Of a stretch of 64,000 nt of DNA, positions 22,500 to 35,234 are shown piece after piece. Under the pieces are notes generated by a model. That model ran no database searches and was not told the origin of the DNA. It saw nothing but the letters and a program-made list of their open reading frames with translations. The translations under genes and the position numbers were made by a program. This DNA is from Dasypus novemcinctus (taxonomy: Eukaryota; Chordata; Mammalia; Cingulata; Dasypodidae): assembly GCF_030445035.2 (NCBI RefSeq), contig NC_080677.1, forward strand, positions 6,758,001 to 6,822,000, written 5' to 3'. Within the stretch, counting starts at the first letter, position 1, and each line of letters begins with the position of its first letter.

Positions 22500-24616
22500 C
22501 TAAGGTAAGTGAAGGGAAACAACTCTTCATTGGAGGCCTCAAGGTTTTGCCACAAGTATTACTCAGTTATAACTGCAGTAGGACATGTAAATGTAGTTTG
22601 TAAAAGGTAAAACGATATAGAAGTAATAAATGAAAGGGTTTGTAAGTAGATTGGTTAAAATCAAAGCACATCCCACTAAATGGATTTTCATTAACAAGGG
22701 TCTGGGATCAAAACAGGGGTTTAGAAATTCCTGGCTGTTAGCATCAAAGAAAACTTTACACAATTTTGTCAATCTGTGTGTATGTGATTATTGATACAGA
22801 TCAAGTAGAAGACTCTATGCGCCCACGATTGGAGTTGAAGGCCCCAAGCCCCCAAAATTTAAAACAAATTAAAACAAAACTTAAAACAAAAAGATATAAG
22901 ATTCTGCCCAAGATAGACATCTTCCCATCAGGGTAGGAAGCCCTACTGACAAGTTTACTTCTCCACTGCAATAGCATTGTTTCACAGAATACGTCTGCGA
23001 GGTTTAAAGGGACAATAGTAAAAGAAGAAAATGTTTTTCTATTCTTCTTATGAATGTTTGATTTAGTAAGTTTGTTGTTGCTGTTGTTGTTGTTTTGTAA
23101 TGGGGAAGAAATATCCATAGCATTTTTCTTTCTGATTGAGCAAGTCATCATAAGATTGATAAAAATAAATTAGGATTCTGCAGCAAACATGGGGCTCTAC
23201 CTTATTCAAGTTAATGACGATCTCTAGGACTTCCCTGCTATATATGCCAGCTAAAATTTATAAACTAATGAACTATTGGGAAATAACTGAGATGAGACTT
23301 GAAGCTGCCTTCAAAATGACTTTCAATCCTTGTTAGCCTAAATTTGGTATTGCTGTCTTACCAATATGTTAGTGTATATTTTATGGAGTGAATAAATGTC
23401 TTGCACCTTCTAATTTCATGCATGTCATTTTTATATGAAACAATATGCATAATTTTTATTATATCTTGTCAAATTTAGGCACTAATTAACACGATTACCA
23501 TGTGCAGGAATGCATTCAGGCCTGAATACATTAGTCATTAATTTTAACAACTAAGAGGTAAGGACCGCATAGAAAGGAGACCAGAAGACAAATCAGAGTT
23601 CAGCGTTTCACAGGGAGCAGTTAATGCACTGGAAACAACCCTTTCATAATAAGCTCCTCACCAATGAGGGATTGAAGGCAATTTGGCAACACATCATTAA
23701 AAAGTGAGCTTTGGTTTTAATGGAGAAATGACATGAAATCAATCACTATCAGCAAGAATCTTATTCTAGAGAACTTTGTACAACAAACGCAACTTTGAAG
23801 AATGTGTCAGTCTGTCTGTGAATCAAATGCCTGTCAAATTGGTTCACTCACTTTTAGTTTACAGACTTGATAATACGTCATGCAAAAATGGTATGGCTTT
23901 AGAAAGACTTGATAACTATAAAAGTTTATTTTCAAACAAACTCAAATCATAATTTTGATCTATGTAAAGCTATACATAATAATATTAATATTTCTCCTTA
24001 TTTTTAGTGTTTTAATGTAAGACATTTTTCTATAAACCTCCCATCCTAAATATCCAATATAATATCTACATGCATATATTTTTAGAGTTGTAATTACAGC
24101 TTATGCATACATTTGCATTTGAATATATATCCTAGCATGTATTTCTAAACATGTAGCAGAATTATTTTTCTACTCAGTTATTTATTTTAACTTAACATTT
24201 ACTTTGTGCCATGAATCATACAAAATTACAAATCTATCATAATAGGCATTTGTCTTGTTTTCTTTACTTTTTTTACAATTATAAATATAAATTCAATCAG
24301 CATATTCATGCCCAAAACAGTTTTCTTTTCTCCTTTTGGATATTTTTTTTCCAAATAACCTATTGAAAATTATAATGGGGTGAAAAATGTATGCAAAGTT
24401 TTAAAGTCCTTGCTGTATTCTGATTCATAAGTTCATAATTTCTCTAATTTATGCCAGTGATATTAGTCTTAAAACTTAAACAAAATGAATGTTGTTATTA
24501 AACTTATATTTGTTGGAAGAAGTTAACATTTTTTTATGCAAGGTTAGATGTTCCAACAGGATTAAAATATTAATCTCTATATACTTCTTTATAATATCAG
24601 ATTATAGAAGGATAAT
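22500..24616. other. Repeat-poor AT-rich sequence
   Basis: I find no repeat and no gene. From about 23450 to 23900 the sequence contains several TAAT/ATTA cores ('cactaattaacacgatta' near 23480, 'gtcattaatttta' near 23532), the kind of composition seen in conserved non-coding elements bound by homeodomain proteins. That reading is inference. Confidence 0.4.
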
Positions 24617-24621
24617 GCTTC

Positions 24622-25063
24622 TGCTCTAGTTTGCTAGGCTGCTGAAAGAAGTGGGTTGGCACAGTGGGAATTTATTAATTTGCATTCTTACAGTTGAGGC
24701 CACAAAAAAGTCCAAATCAAGCCATCATTGAGATCATACCTTCTTCCTGAAGACCAATTGCCAGCAGTCCTGAACTCTTTTGTCACATGGCAAGGCACAT
24801 GGCGGCACCTGCTGGGCTTTCCCTTTTCTTCTGGGTTTCATTGCTTCCAGTTTCTTGCTTCCATGGCTTTCTCTCTCCTTCTGAATTTCACTCTCTTATA
24901 AAGGACGCCAGTAAGGGGACTAAGACCCACACTGAATGAGGTGGGTCATATCTTAAGATCCTATTTACAAAAAGACCCTACTGACAATGGGTCTACACCC
25001 ACAGGAATGGATTAACTTTAAGAACATACTTTTCTTGGGTCTGTAGACTCTTAAACCATCATA
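24622..25063 (-). mobile_element. Solo LTR, MaLR-like, antisense
   Basis: Begins TGCTCTAGTTTGCTAGG and ends ACCATCATA, where the last three bases should be ACA; flanks are a perfect 5-bp duplication GCTTC (24617-24621 and 25064-25068). The length is about 442 bp. It resembles the LTR at 21257 more than those at 414 and 12914, so at least two related LTR groups are present. No internal genes. Confidence 0.88.
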
Positions 25064-25068
25064 GCTTC

Positions 25069-26080
25069 TTTATGGCAAAGAGAGAGAAGCTCTTTGCTGG
25101 TACTAGGCTCTAAACCACAGCAGGAAAAGTGCAATTGATTATATGTTTGTGTTGTTTAAAAGAAAAGTATTTTTTAAAATATCCTTTGCTAATTAAATTC
25201 TCTGCCATAATTGATTAAAGAAGGAAAGCAGAGGTGAATCAAGGAAAAAGGATAAAGGAGGATAAGAGAAAGGTCAAAGAAAACCTGAGAGAAGAAACAA
25301 CAGCAAAAGAAAGCACAATAGGAAATGGGAACTGAATAACTGAATTACTGAAATAGTTCAGATGCACAAGATGGATGAGAAATGCAGCAACAGACAGGAG
25401 ATCAGCAGAGAAAGGAAAATATATTTAAATTTCCTTTACCCATCACCCAGTATCTCTGTGGACATGTGTTGAGGAACACTGAAGAAATGCAAAGAAACCC
25501 CTTTGGCCACCAGAAGCTGAGGATCTTAGATAAGCAAAGTGGTAATACCTGCCACTGGTGTATGGAGGTTCTGAACTGACACACAGCACATGGGTCGGCA
25601 AATATTTTAAGACTTTTGGAGTCACTTCTAATTAACTGCCTTCTCATTAACTCCACGCATTTGAAAAACAGTGCTATAACAACAAGGGCTCATACAGGTA
25701 ACGGGGAGTACATCATTTTCAGCTTCACTTGGCCCTTATTGCTGATATCTCTTATCTCACCTCAAATGTTTGAAAAAGGTCATCACAAAAATCCCTTATC
25801 ATTTAATGCAAATCTTAAATATTTCAAAGTCTAAATTAATATTCCTAATAAGCAATAAGGCAGACATTGCTCACTTTTCTGAAAGAAAGCCTCACTTAGA
25901 GGAGGATGGAAGTTGGTGAGAGTTTTAGAGACAGGCTTGTGTCAAAATGCCTTTGAATTCATTAGGTAGGAATGAAAGAACAGACAAAGCGATGGGCAAG
26001 TGGAAGGTCATTAAAAATGACCTTCCTTTAACAGGGAGAGTGCACAATCACCACCTTTAAGAATTATTATTTGATCTTTG
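25069..26080. other. Unassigned sequence
   Basis: No gene or confident repeat. Several 60-90 codon frames near 25.4-25.65 kb overlap on opposite strands and carry no recognisable motif. Confidence 0.4.
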
Positions 26081-26083
26081 TAA

Positions 26084-26463
26084 TGGCTAATTTTATGTGT
26101 CAGCTTGGCTCGCCTGTGGTACCCAGTTATTTCATCAAACACTAATCGACATGTTGCTTGAAGGTATTTTAAGGACATGGTTAATATCTACAATCAGTTG
26201 ACTTTAAATAAAGGACATTACCCTTGCTTATGGGGGTGGACTTCATCAAATCATTTGAAGGAATTAAAGACAAAAATAGGTTTCCCACAAAAGGAGAATG
26301 TCTGCCTCAAGCGTAAAATCCTGCCTGCATTTCCAGGCTGCCCTGCAGATTTCTGGCTTGCCACAAAATCACGTGAGCCAATTCATTAAAAAATGTATGT
26401 ACGTATGTGTTTGTGTTTGTGTGTGTGTGTTTGTGTATAATCTGGAGAACCCTGATTGATACA
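26084..26463. mobile_element. ERVL-type LTR, family name uncertain
   Basis: The reading 'ggctaattttatgtgtcagcttggc' at the start and 'gccaattcatt ... tctggagaaccctgattgataca' at the end matches an old, widespread placental LTR (ERVL group; MLT2-like is my best guess). An internal TG-rich microsatellite occupies 26403-26440. No clean target duplication seen. Confidence 0.6.
26403..26440. repeat. TG-rich simple repeat
   Basis: An interrupted (TG)n/(TTTG)n run inside the LTR. Confidence 0.9.
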
Positions 26464-26689
26464 CACCTCATGTGCAAAATCAAATCTTTGCACCCCCCAT
26501 TTTGTTAAATGTTGTCATCATTGGTCTATGCAAACCTTCTCTCTTGTTATATGTGTGTGTGCGTTGTGTAGGTATATGTGTGTATTCCCTTGTCCTCTTC
26601 TGTTCCCATTCCCCCACCCTTCCTCTAAGAAGCCATTCTTATGGAGACCTCTGTGACCATGGTAATTAAATATTTTTCAAAAATTGTCT

Positions 26690-27670
26690 CTTATTTGTTA
26701 GTGCCTTTTTCAAGACGGCTGTTAAATATTTTGAGTATCGCCTGTATATACCATTTAGGTTGAAGTGTTTCTTATAAAATGCATATCACATGGTATATAT
26801 GCATTTTATTTTATGTAAATGTATGTAGGCATGTCAATGCTCCTGTTTCTTACTTTTTTCACTGAGCACTAGATTTTTAAGATCCATCCATGTTACTATG
26901 TGAACCTTTAATACATTTCTTGTAGCTGTTGTGTAGCAAACGCCACTTTGTGCCCTTGTCAGATCCCCTCAACTGGGCCAATAAACACATCTCTTAGCTC
27001 CTAGAAACACTGGTTGCCAAGTTCTCACATGTGTATGCTTCTCCAGAGCAGCACTGTTGGCCTATGGCCACCATGTTGTGATGGAGATATAAGAATGATA
27101 TCTTCTTACCACCATGGACAGCTAATCACCTACCAATGCAGAGGTGTAACAAGCCAGGCACCTGGCCTTGGAGAAGACAGAGTCTGTGGCTAAATTTATA
27201 CTCCAGAGCTTCCCATGGGAAAGGCTAAGGCAAGACCTCTCCTGAATTGCATATTTACCCAACTCCTTCCTCTGCCTTGTCCACTTCCCTCACTTTTGAA
27301 CAGGCATTTCTTGAGAGCTCTCACTCAATAAATCATTACATCTCCATCTCTACTTTCAGAGAGCCCGCCTCATGACACATGGTACTCGGTGCTGTGTAGC
27401 AGTTACACTTGACCGATTCTTTACCTGTTCACCCAGATGGCCTTTAAATCCCTACCACCACAGATAATTTCCTGATGAATACTCCTGTAAACCTGTTTGA
27501 AAATTTATTTTGTTTATGCAGTCTCAGGGGTAGAATTGTGTACGTTGCACTTAATTTAACTAAGCACTTCCAGCTTGCTCTCCTGAATGGTTACATTAGT
27601 CTACATTCCCACTCCAGGAAGTTTAAGGCCCCTTCAATTACGGCTGCAAGTTCTATTGTAATGTCAGTTC
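26690..27670 (-). mobile_element. Old LINE-1/HAL1-like fragment, antisense, interrupted
   Basis: 'ttcactgagcactagatttttaagatccatccatgttactatgtg' near 26857 and 'gatgaatactcctgtaaacctgtttg' near 27473 follow the usual order of antisense ORF2 C-terminus in old LINE-1s. The text is broken at 26939-27392 by another insertion and resumes after it. Limits are approximate. Confidence 0.6.
26939..27392. mobile_element. Unclassified 454-bp insertion with 9-bp direct repeats
   Basis: TGTGTAGCA stands on both sides (26930-26938 and 27393-27401), and old LINE-1 sequence flanks both repeats, so this is a real insertion. It contains two AATAAA signals (near 26981 and 27326) and is CT-rich toward one end, as in an LTR, but it lacks TG...CA ends at the repeat boundaries. 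The family is not recognised. If the ends were miscalled by a few bases, an ordinary LTR with a shorter duplication is possible. Confidence 0.55.
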
Positions 27671-27954
27671 CCCTCTACCATTAAGATTAATAATCAGGCA
27701 ACAACAAAAAACTCATGCTGTGGCTTTATTCACACAATCTGAAAATTTAATAATCCTTATTTAAATCTACTCAAAGTACGGGTGTGTGTGTGCACTTGAT
27801 AATATAATGCGTTTGTTCAATTATACCAATCTGGTCCCAAGTTATCCCTTCATAAATTTCTCTAGCCTGTTTTATTTTATTTTATTTTTTTTCATTTAAA
27901 CATCTTGATGTTTAATTCCGCAAATGATCAGGGAAACACATTTATGCCCAGAGT

Positions 27955-28045
27955 TCATTCATTCAGCTGACACTGCATGCCTTCAATACACCTCACATCC
28001 CTTATATCCTTATTATGTTCCCAGCACTGTGCTGGGCTCCAGGGA
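27955..28045 (-). repeat. L2 3'-end fragment, antisense
   Basis: 'ttcattcattcagctgacactg' (near 27954) followed by 'cccagcactgtgctgggctccagggac' (near 28020) matches the reverse-complemented L2 3' end. Confidence 0.6.
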
Positions 28046-28640
28046 CATGACAATTAGAGGGCATATTTTACCTCCTTTGAATATCTAGGTTGACTGAACT
28101 AGTATTTAAATTTCTACTTGCCTATAATAAATCTAATCATTTGGTTCAGTTTAACAAGCAGTGTGGATAATTGCATGAGTCTGGGTTGCAGACAGCTCAC
28201 CAATCGATGGCAGAGGCCGGAGAGAGGAGACTGCAGTCTTACAGCCCGTGACAAAATGGAGGACTGCCAGAAAATGGCTCATTTATCCAGATTCCTGCAG
28301 CTCCTTCAGGGGGCAGGCCTGGATTAAAGTGTTGGGGAGGAAAATGAACATTCTGCCTTGATAAAGCCCCAACAATTCTCTGGTCTTATCTATTCCACTC
28401 TAGTTTGACACCTTAATAAATTCTAGCTCTTCAGTGAGGCCGTCACAGGAACCAGTGGGTCATAACTGAACCAAGTTTAAAATAACACAGTCTCTCACTA
28501 ACCGTTTAATGATTACTCAGTATTTTTCAGACAACCATACTTTTCAAATTTCTTCCCTATTAGCTCATTTCACACATCTAGCCCAAGACTCTCAAGTTCT
28601 TTTTTCCCATCAAAACAAACTGAAATGGACCAATAATTCA
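28046..28640. other. Repeat-poor sequence
   Basis: No gene or confident repeat. Mid-GC, with GATA-type words ('cttgataaagcc', 'cttatctatt') between 28300 and 28400. Function unknown. Confidence 0.35.
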
Positions 28641-29000
28641 ACAGTAACAGAATAGTTTATTATGACAGCATATTTTTATTGGGATATCATGTGACCATTA
28701 AACATGATGATTATGAAGTTTGTTGATTTAGTAATGCCAATGATATAATGGTTTTTGAAAAGAACAAGAAATTGTATATACCATCTGATCTATATTTTTA
28801 GTAATGCATAAAGCACTATGATAAATTTTTAAAGTACTTATTTTTAATGAAGTTTAAGTTTAAAGAAGTTACAAAAGTAGTACAAAGAGTTCTCTTATAT
28901 CCCTTTAATATCAAGGTCTTTTATAACCTCAGTATAATGATCAGGAATAAGAAATTTCTGTGTTCTGAATGCTGGGATTATTGGTATTATTTTTGGGTTA
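28640..29000. mobile_element. Possible old LINE-1 3' UTR remnants
   Basis: 'gatgattatgaag ... gatataatg ... aaattgtatatacc' (28700-28790) and 'gaagttacaaaagtagtacaaagagttctcttatatcc' (near 28864) resemble parts of old LINE-1 3' ends. Two pieces in possibly opposite orientation; weakly supported. Confidence 0.35.
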
Positions 29001-29455
29001 TTTTGTACTTTAAAAATTCCTCTTGGCTTTACCATTGTTCCTGTGAGGGAGCTATGACTTGTGTTCCCCAGGTGTTGGGGATCAAGCTTTTACTTACTGT
29101 GTTGATCTGGGCACTTTAGCCATAAAATTATTTATAGAATTTCTTTGGAGTAGTGGGAAAGTGATGTTTTGTGTAGGAAAATGCCTCGCTTTTCTAGTTA
29201 AATGTATTCAAGGAGATAAAAAAAAAATTCCTTTAATGAGTATGTGTGGATTCAATAATCAGAAGATATAAAAATACCATGATAGAAAATTCTTCTCTGC
29301 TCCAGGAACTACAAATGCAAAACTGTGTGTGTTGAATTAATCTAAGGCCCATATCCTGTGGGGATTATAGTCAGTGGCTGAACCTCAGTTTCTCCTGGGT
29401 CTTGCCTTGGATCACAGATGAAGCCAAAACTTATTTCTCATTTCTAGTATGTACT
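29001..29455. other. Unassigned sequence
   Basis: No gene or confident repeat up to the target duplication of LINE-1 copy A. Confidence 0.4.
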
Positions 29456-29468
29456 CTGTATGCCCCTT

Positions 29469-32377
29469 TATTTATTTATTTACTTTTAATTTTTTAAAGA
29501 CACATAGATAACAAAAAATGCTACATTAAAAAATACGAGGTCTCCATATACCCCAAACCCCATGTCCCTGACTCTTCCCATATCAACAACCTCTTTTATC
29601 ATTGTGGCACATTCATTGCATTTGGTGAATACATTTTGGAGCACTGCTACACCACATGAATTAGAATTTGCATTGTAGTTTACACTCACCCCCAGGACCT
29701 TCAGTGAGTCATGGCAGGATATATAATGTCCAGCATCTGACCCTGCAATATCATTTAGAACAACTCCAAGTCCTGAAAATGCCCCCACATCACATCTCTT
29801 CTTCCCTCTCCCTGCCCTCAGCAGTTACTGTGACCACTGTCCCAACATCAATGAAACAATTTCTTCCATTACTAGTTACAATAGTTCCACAGTAGAATAC
29901 CAGTAAGTCCACTGTAATCCATATCTTATTCCTCCATCCTATGGACCCTGGGATGGTGATGTTCACTCCACATCTAAATCGAAACAGGACTTAGATCCCA
30001 CATGGTTGATGGATGCAATTCTCCTACTTGCAATTGTAGGCACTCTTGGTTCCCTGCTGTGGTGACTCACCATTTTCACCTTCCTTTAGCTGACTTGGGT
30101 AAGTCCAATGAACCAGAGGGTAGGAGTTGCGAGTCTGCTGAGGCTCAGGGCCCAACTGGCACATGGCCAGTACAGAGATTCAAATCTCCTGAATATACAA
30201 AAAACCCAGTGCCAACCACAGATTCAGTAAAAGTGACAGAGGAGGCATGTGGAGAAAGGTCACATCTGAGTCCAACTCCACATTGAGGAGCACAAGTTCC
30301 AAAGTAGGGTCCACTGACAAGGTACTGAACTCCAGAGCCATCTGCCCTGACCGAAGAACCTGTGTGTCTCTGTAGCCCTCAGGAGCACCAGTATCTGAAG
30401 TTTTGTCTACTTTGCCTGTCTCTGGGATTCTGCTGAGATGTGCATAAGTGCAACCCCTCTGATCACTTCCCGACTCTTTGAAGTCTCTTATGCATATAAA
30501 CTCATTTGTCTTTACCATTTCCCCATTTTATTCAAGGCATTTTTCTAGGTGTATCACTAGCCAGTATTGGGTAGTAATCCGTTGGTGCCAGGGAGGCTCA
30601 TCCCTGGGAGTCATGTCCCATGCTGGGGAGAAAGGTAATCAATTTACATATTGAGTTTGTCATAGAGAGTGGCCACATTTGAGCAACATGGAGGTTCTCA
30701 GGAAGTAACTCTTAGGTATTCTGAAACTATAGGCTTAGTTGAAATTTCAGGCACACAGACTCATAAGCATAGTCATCAGTATCAAGGGTCCATCACTGGA
30801 CCATCCTTCTTCACTGGTCTTTGCCCTTTCACTTGGGAGATTGTTTCTTTTCCATTGGGGAATGTGACAGAGCTCTCCTGGCTAGGAACTCAGCACTCTC
30901 TCAGTTGTTTGTAATTCTAACTACTATTAAAATACCCAATGTATATCCAAACTTTTTTATATATTCTGCATACATGCCCTGGAGAACTCCCTGTGTCCCC
31001 CATCAATAGCACCTGCCATAGTTGAACCCCTCTGTGGTTCAAAACTTCTCAAAAAATAAGGCAAAATATATTGCCAAATTCAATTAGTAGGAAAATGAAA
31101 TGGTGATGATATGTTTAAAGATTAGAAATAGAATACATATTAATTTAGAAAAACTAAAATTAAGTAAAAAATAAATTGGGGTATTAAAAATGAAAAATAT
31201 CATAAAACTTTCTTTGCGACATTTTGCCTTTCATCATTGTAATAGGTGTTGCCTTGTACATACAGTGGCAAGGCAATTTCTTTCATTCCTTCCTCAGTGT
31301 CCACATCCATCTTTTTTAATTTTTAATTTTGTCTTCAAAAAAGTTTTATATCACAGTAAATTCATATATACAATATAGGAAACTCCCATACATCCAACAT
31401 CAAACCCTTTTCCCCCTTCTCCAGCAATGAATGAAATATAACATGTTCATGTTATATTTGCTGCAGCTGATGTACAGATATTCATATTGAAACATAGCTA
31501 CCAAGCATGGTTTCATTTTGATTTACATTATGATTTATATTTTAGTCTGTACACTTTTCAAAATTTTTAGTTACATTACGGTTTACTTTATGGCTTACAT
31601 TTTAGACTATACACTTCTAGAAATTTTCGGTGAAATGTGACATGTACTATATCCATCATTGCATGATCTTGTTGAACACTTCCATTGCCCCCCAGGTACT
31701 CCTGCTTTCATCTATGCTATTCCTCTCCCCACCCACTCAGGGCTCACAGTGACAACCAAGCTTCATTGCTTGAAGGGCCAGATTCACAGATACTTGCAAC
31801 AATGCTGAGGGCTTGATGCACTAGACTGTCCTCCCTCATTGGGAGCCACCAATTGTCTTGAGAGACACTCTTCCCTATGTTTGAGAACCTCAGTCCTCCC
31901 AGGGTGGGGTATACCTTCCTCACTGTGTGGGTCTCCACCCAATGATATAACACACTACAACAATATGAGCCACTCACACACTCCATAGAAGCCTGCCCTG
32001 TGCCAGATACTCCCTATTAAGCACCTTAAACAAGTAACCCTTCCTTATTATATTTTGTAAATTGTTTTCTCAATATTATAGTTTCAACCATATGCCCAAC
32101 AATCTCCCATGTTCATCTGCTCACCCCAATCCTCCCCCAATTCCTTGGGCAATCTGACCCATCCTCCCAACCCTAGTCCCCCTCAAGCCAGCAAAGCCCC
32201 ACCCAATAATATCCCTATGCCTGTGCCTTATCCCTTCCCTGTACAACTATTTACCTTCACTTTATTATAGATTTCACTCATGCACATGTCAGCTCACAAA
32301 CTTCCTCTCCCCCCCTCCATTTCCTGTAAGCCTATCATCCAGACTCTAGCTATCTGAGACTGCTGGGTTTGCTTATT
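29469..32377 (-). other. LINE-1 copy A 3' UTR, about 2.9 kb
   Basis: Collinear throughout with the 3' UTR of copy C (55870-58639). Shared blocks include the terminal part with 'ggtgaatacattttggagcac', a middle part with 'gccagggaggctcatccctggga' near 30589, and 'ctcccatacatccaacat' near 31383. It lies directly downstream of the ORF2 stop in both copies, so it is a true part of the element. No long open frame is conserved between the two copies. Confidence 0.85.
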
Positions 32378-35121
32378 TCATATCAGAGAGATCATGTACT
32401 ATTTGTCCTTCAATGCCTGGCTTGCTTCACTCAACATAAGGTCTTCAGGATTCATCCATGTTATCACATGTGTTTGTACTGTATTTGTAGTATGCTTTGA
32501 AGTCCAGTAGTGCAATTTCTCCAGTTTCATTTTTCTTTTTCAATATGTCTTTGGCTATTCGGGATATATTTCCTTTCCAAATAAATTTCATAGTTAGTTT
32601 TCCTAGTTAATTTAAAAATGCTGTGTTGATTTTTATTGGGATTGCATTAAATCTGTAGATCAGTTTGGGTGGGATAGATTTCTTAATGATATTTAGTCTT
32701 CCTATCTATGAACAGGGTATATTCTTCTATTTGTTTAAGTCTTCTTTGATTTCCTTTAACACTGTTGTTTAGTTTTCTGTGTATAAGCTTTTTATGTCAT
32801 TACTTAAATTTATTCCTAGGTATTTGATTTTTTTTCTTACTATTATAAATGGTATTTGTTTCTTGATTTGCACCTCAGATTGCTCATTATTGGTATACAG
32901 AAATGCTACTGATTTTTGCACTTTGATCTTATAACCTGCAACTTTACTGAGCTCATTTATAAGTTCTAGAAGCTTTGTTGTAGATTTCTCAGGGCTTTCT
33001 ACATATAGGATCATGCCATCTGCAGTGAGTGAAATTTTGACTTCTTCCTCCAATTTGGATGACTTTTATATCTGTTTCTTTCTCAGTGCTCGAATAAGTA
33101 CTTCTAACACAATGTTAAATAGAAGGGATGATAGTGGGCATCCTTTTCTCGACCCTGATCTTAGAGGGAAAGATTTTAGGATTTCACAATTGTAAGTGAT
33201 GTTAGATGTGCGTTTTTCATATATACTGCTTATCATGTTCAGAAAGTTTCCTTCTATTCATATCTTTTGCAGGTTTTTTTAATCAAGAAAGGGTGCTGTA
33301 TTTAGTTAAATGCTTTTGTTGCATCTATAGATATGACCATGTGATTTTTTTTCTTTTGATCTGTTTATGTGGTGTATCACATTGTTTGATTTTCCTTTGT
33401 TGTACCATCCTTGCATATCAGGGATGAAACTCACTTGATTATGGTGTATAATTTGTTTAATGTGTTCTTGAATACAATTAGCAAGTATTTTGTTGAGGAT
33501 TTAACATCTAGGTTTGTTAGAGAGATTGGTCTGTAATTTTCCTTTCTTGTGGTGTCTTTCTTTGGCTTTGGTATCAGGGTAATGTTGGCATCATAGAATG
33601 AGTTAGGCAATGTTCCTTCTATTTCAATTTTTCAGAAGAGTTTAAGCAAGATTGGTGTTAGTTCTTTCTGGAATGTTTGATAGAATTCACCTGCTAATCC
33701 ATCTGGCCCAGGGTTCTTCTTAGTTGGGAGATTTTTAATGACTGATTCTATCTCTTTACGTGTCATTGGTTTATTGAGATCATCAATTTCTTCTTTCATC
33801 AATATAGGCAGCTTATGTCTTTCTGGGAATTTGTCCATTTCCTCTAAATTGTCCTTCTTGTTGGAATATAGTTTTTCAAAGTATCCTATTATTATACTCT
33901 TTATTTCTGTGTGGTCAGTGCTGATATCCCCTATCTCATTTCTTATTTTGTATATTTTCATCTTCTCTCTTTTTTTCTTTGTTAGTCTAGCTAAGGGTTT
34001 GTCAATTTTATTGATCTTCTCAAATAACCAGTTCCTTGTTTTGTTTAATTTTTTCTAGTGCTTTCTTATTTTCTATTTCATTTAGTTGTGCTCTTATTTT
34101 TGTTCTTTCTTTCTTCTTCCTTTGGGGTTACTTGCTGTTATTTTTTTCTAATTCCTCCAAGTGTCCAGTTAGGTCTCCAATTTTACCTCTTCTTCTTTTT
34201 TGATGTATGAATTTATGGCTATGATTTTCCCTCTCAGTACAGCTTCTGCTGCATCCCATAAGTTTTGATATGTTGTACTGTCATTTTCATTAGTTTCAAG
34301 GTAGTTACTGATTTCTTTTGTTATTTTTTCCTTAGCCCCTGTTTGTCTAAGAGTGTGTTGCTTAACTTCCATATCTTGGTGCCTAATCTGGATCTCTGGC
34401 CCTTGCAAATTTCCAGCTTCATTTCACTGTGGTCAGAAAAATTATTTTGTATGATTTCAATCTTTCTGAATTCATTGAGGCTTTCTCTGTGGCCTAGCAT
34501 GTGGTCTCTCTTGGAGAATAATCCCTGTGCACTTGAGAAGAATGTCTATCCTGCTGTATTTGGATGTAATGTTCTGTATATATCTATTAGGTTCAGATCC
34601 TCTAATATATTGTTCAAAGTCTTTGTTTCTTTATTGATTCTTTTTGAGGTGTTCTGTCCAATGGTGATAGTGGTGTGTTAAAGTCTACCACTGTAATTGT
34701 AGAGCCATCTATTCCTTCACTTAGTTCTCCAATGTTTGCCTCATGTATTTGGAGGTGCCCTTGTTAAAGACATAAATATTTATGATTGTTATTTCTGCTT
34801 GAAGGATTATCCCTTTCACTAATATGTAGTGTCCATCTTTGTCTCTCACAATAGTTTTGCATTTAAACTCTATTTTGTCCGATATTAATAAAGCTACACC
34901 TGCACTTTTTTGGTTATTGTTTGCCTGTAAGATTGTTTTACAGCCATTCACTTTCAATCTCCTTGAGTCCCTGGGTCTAAGATATGTTTCTCATAGACAG
35001 CATACAGTTGGGTCATATTTCCTTACCCAATCTTCCAATCTGTGTCTCTTAACAGGTGAGTTTAATCCATTGACATTCAGTATTATTACTTTCAAGGAAT
35101 TACTTATATTAGCCACATTTT
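32378..35121 (-). pseudogene. LINE-1 ORF2 of copy A (endonuclease-reverse transcriptase), broken
   Basis: ORF2 normally encodes an apurinic-type endonuclease, a reverse transcriptase and a Cys-rich C-terminus and carries out target-primed reverse transcription in the nucleus. Here the start is near 35121 but a stop follows within a few codons. Later fragments are recognisable: endonuclease piece 34957-34721, a segment before the reverse transcriptase 33961-33632 (containing KNPGPDG), and the reverse transcriptase core 33053-32769. The catalytic FADD motif reads TADG at about 33011-33025, losing the second aspartate. A 1,073-nt deletion at 32483-32487 removes most of the C-terminal third, including the CCHC motif, and joins the rest to the last codons and stop (32378-32380). 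Not functional. Confidence 0.88.
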
Positions 35122-35234
35122 TTTTGGAGTTGAGTTTGTCATATGTTGTTTAATTTTTTTTCTCTTTTTGTAGTTTTAGTTGTTCTTATGTTGTCCTCCA
35201 ACTTTGTCTCTCCTGTTTTTTTCTTTCCTTCTGC

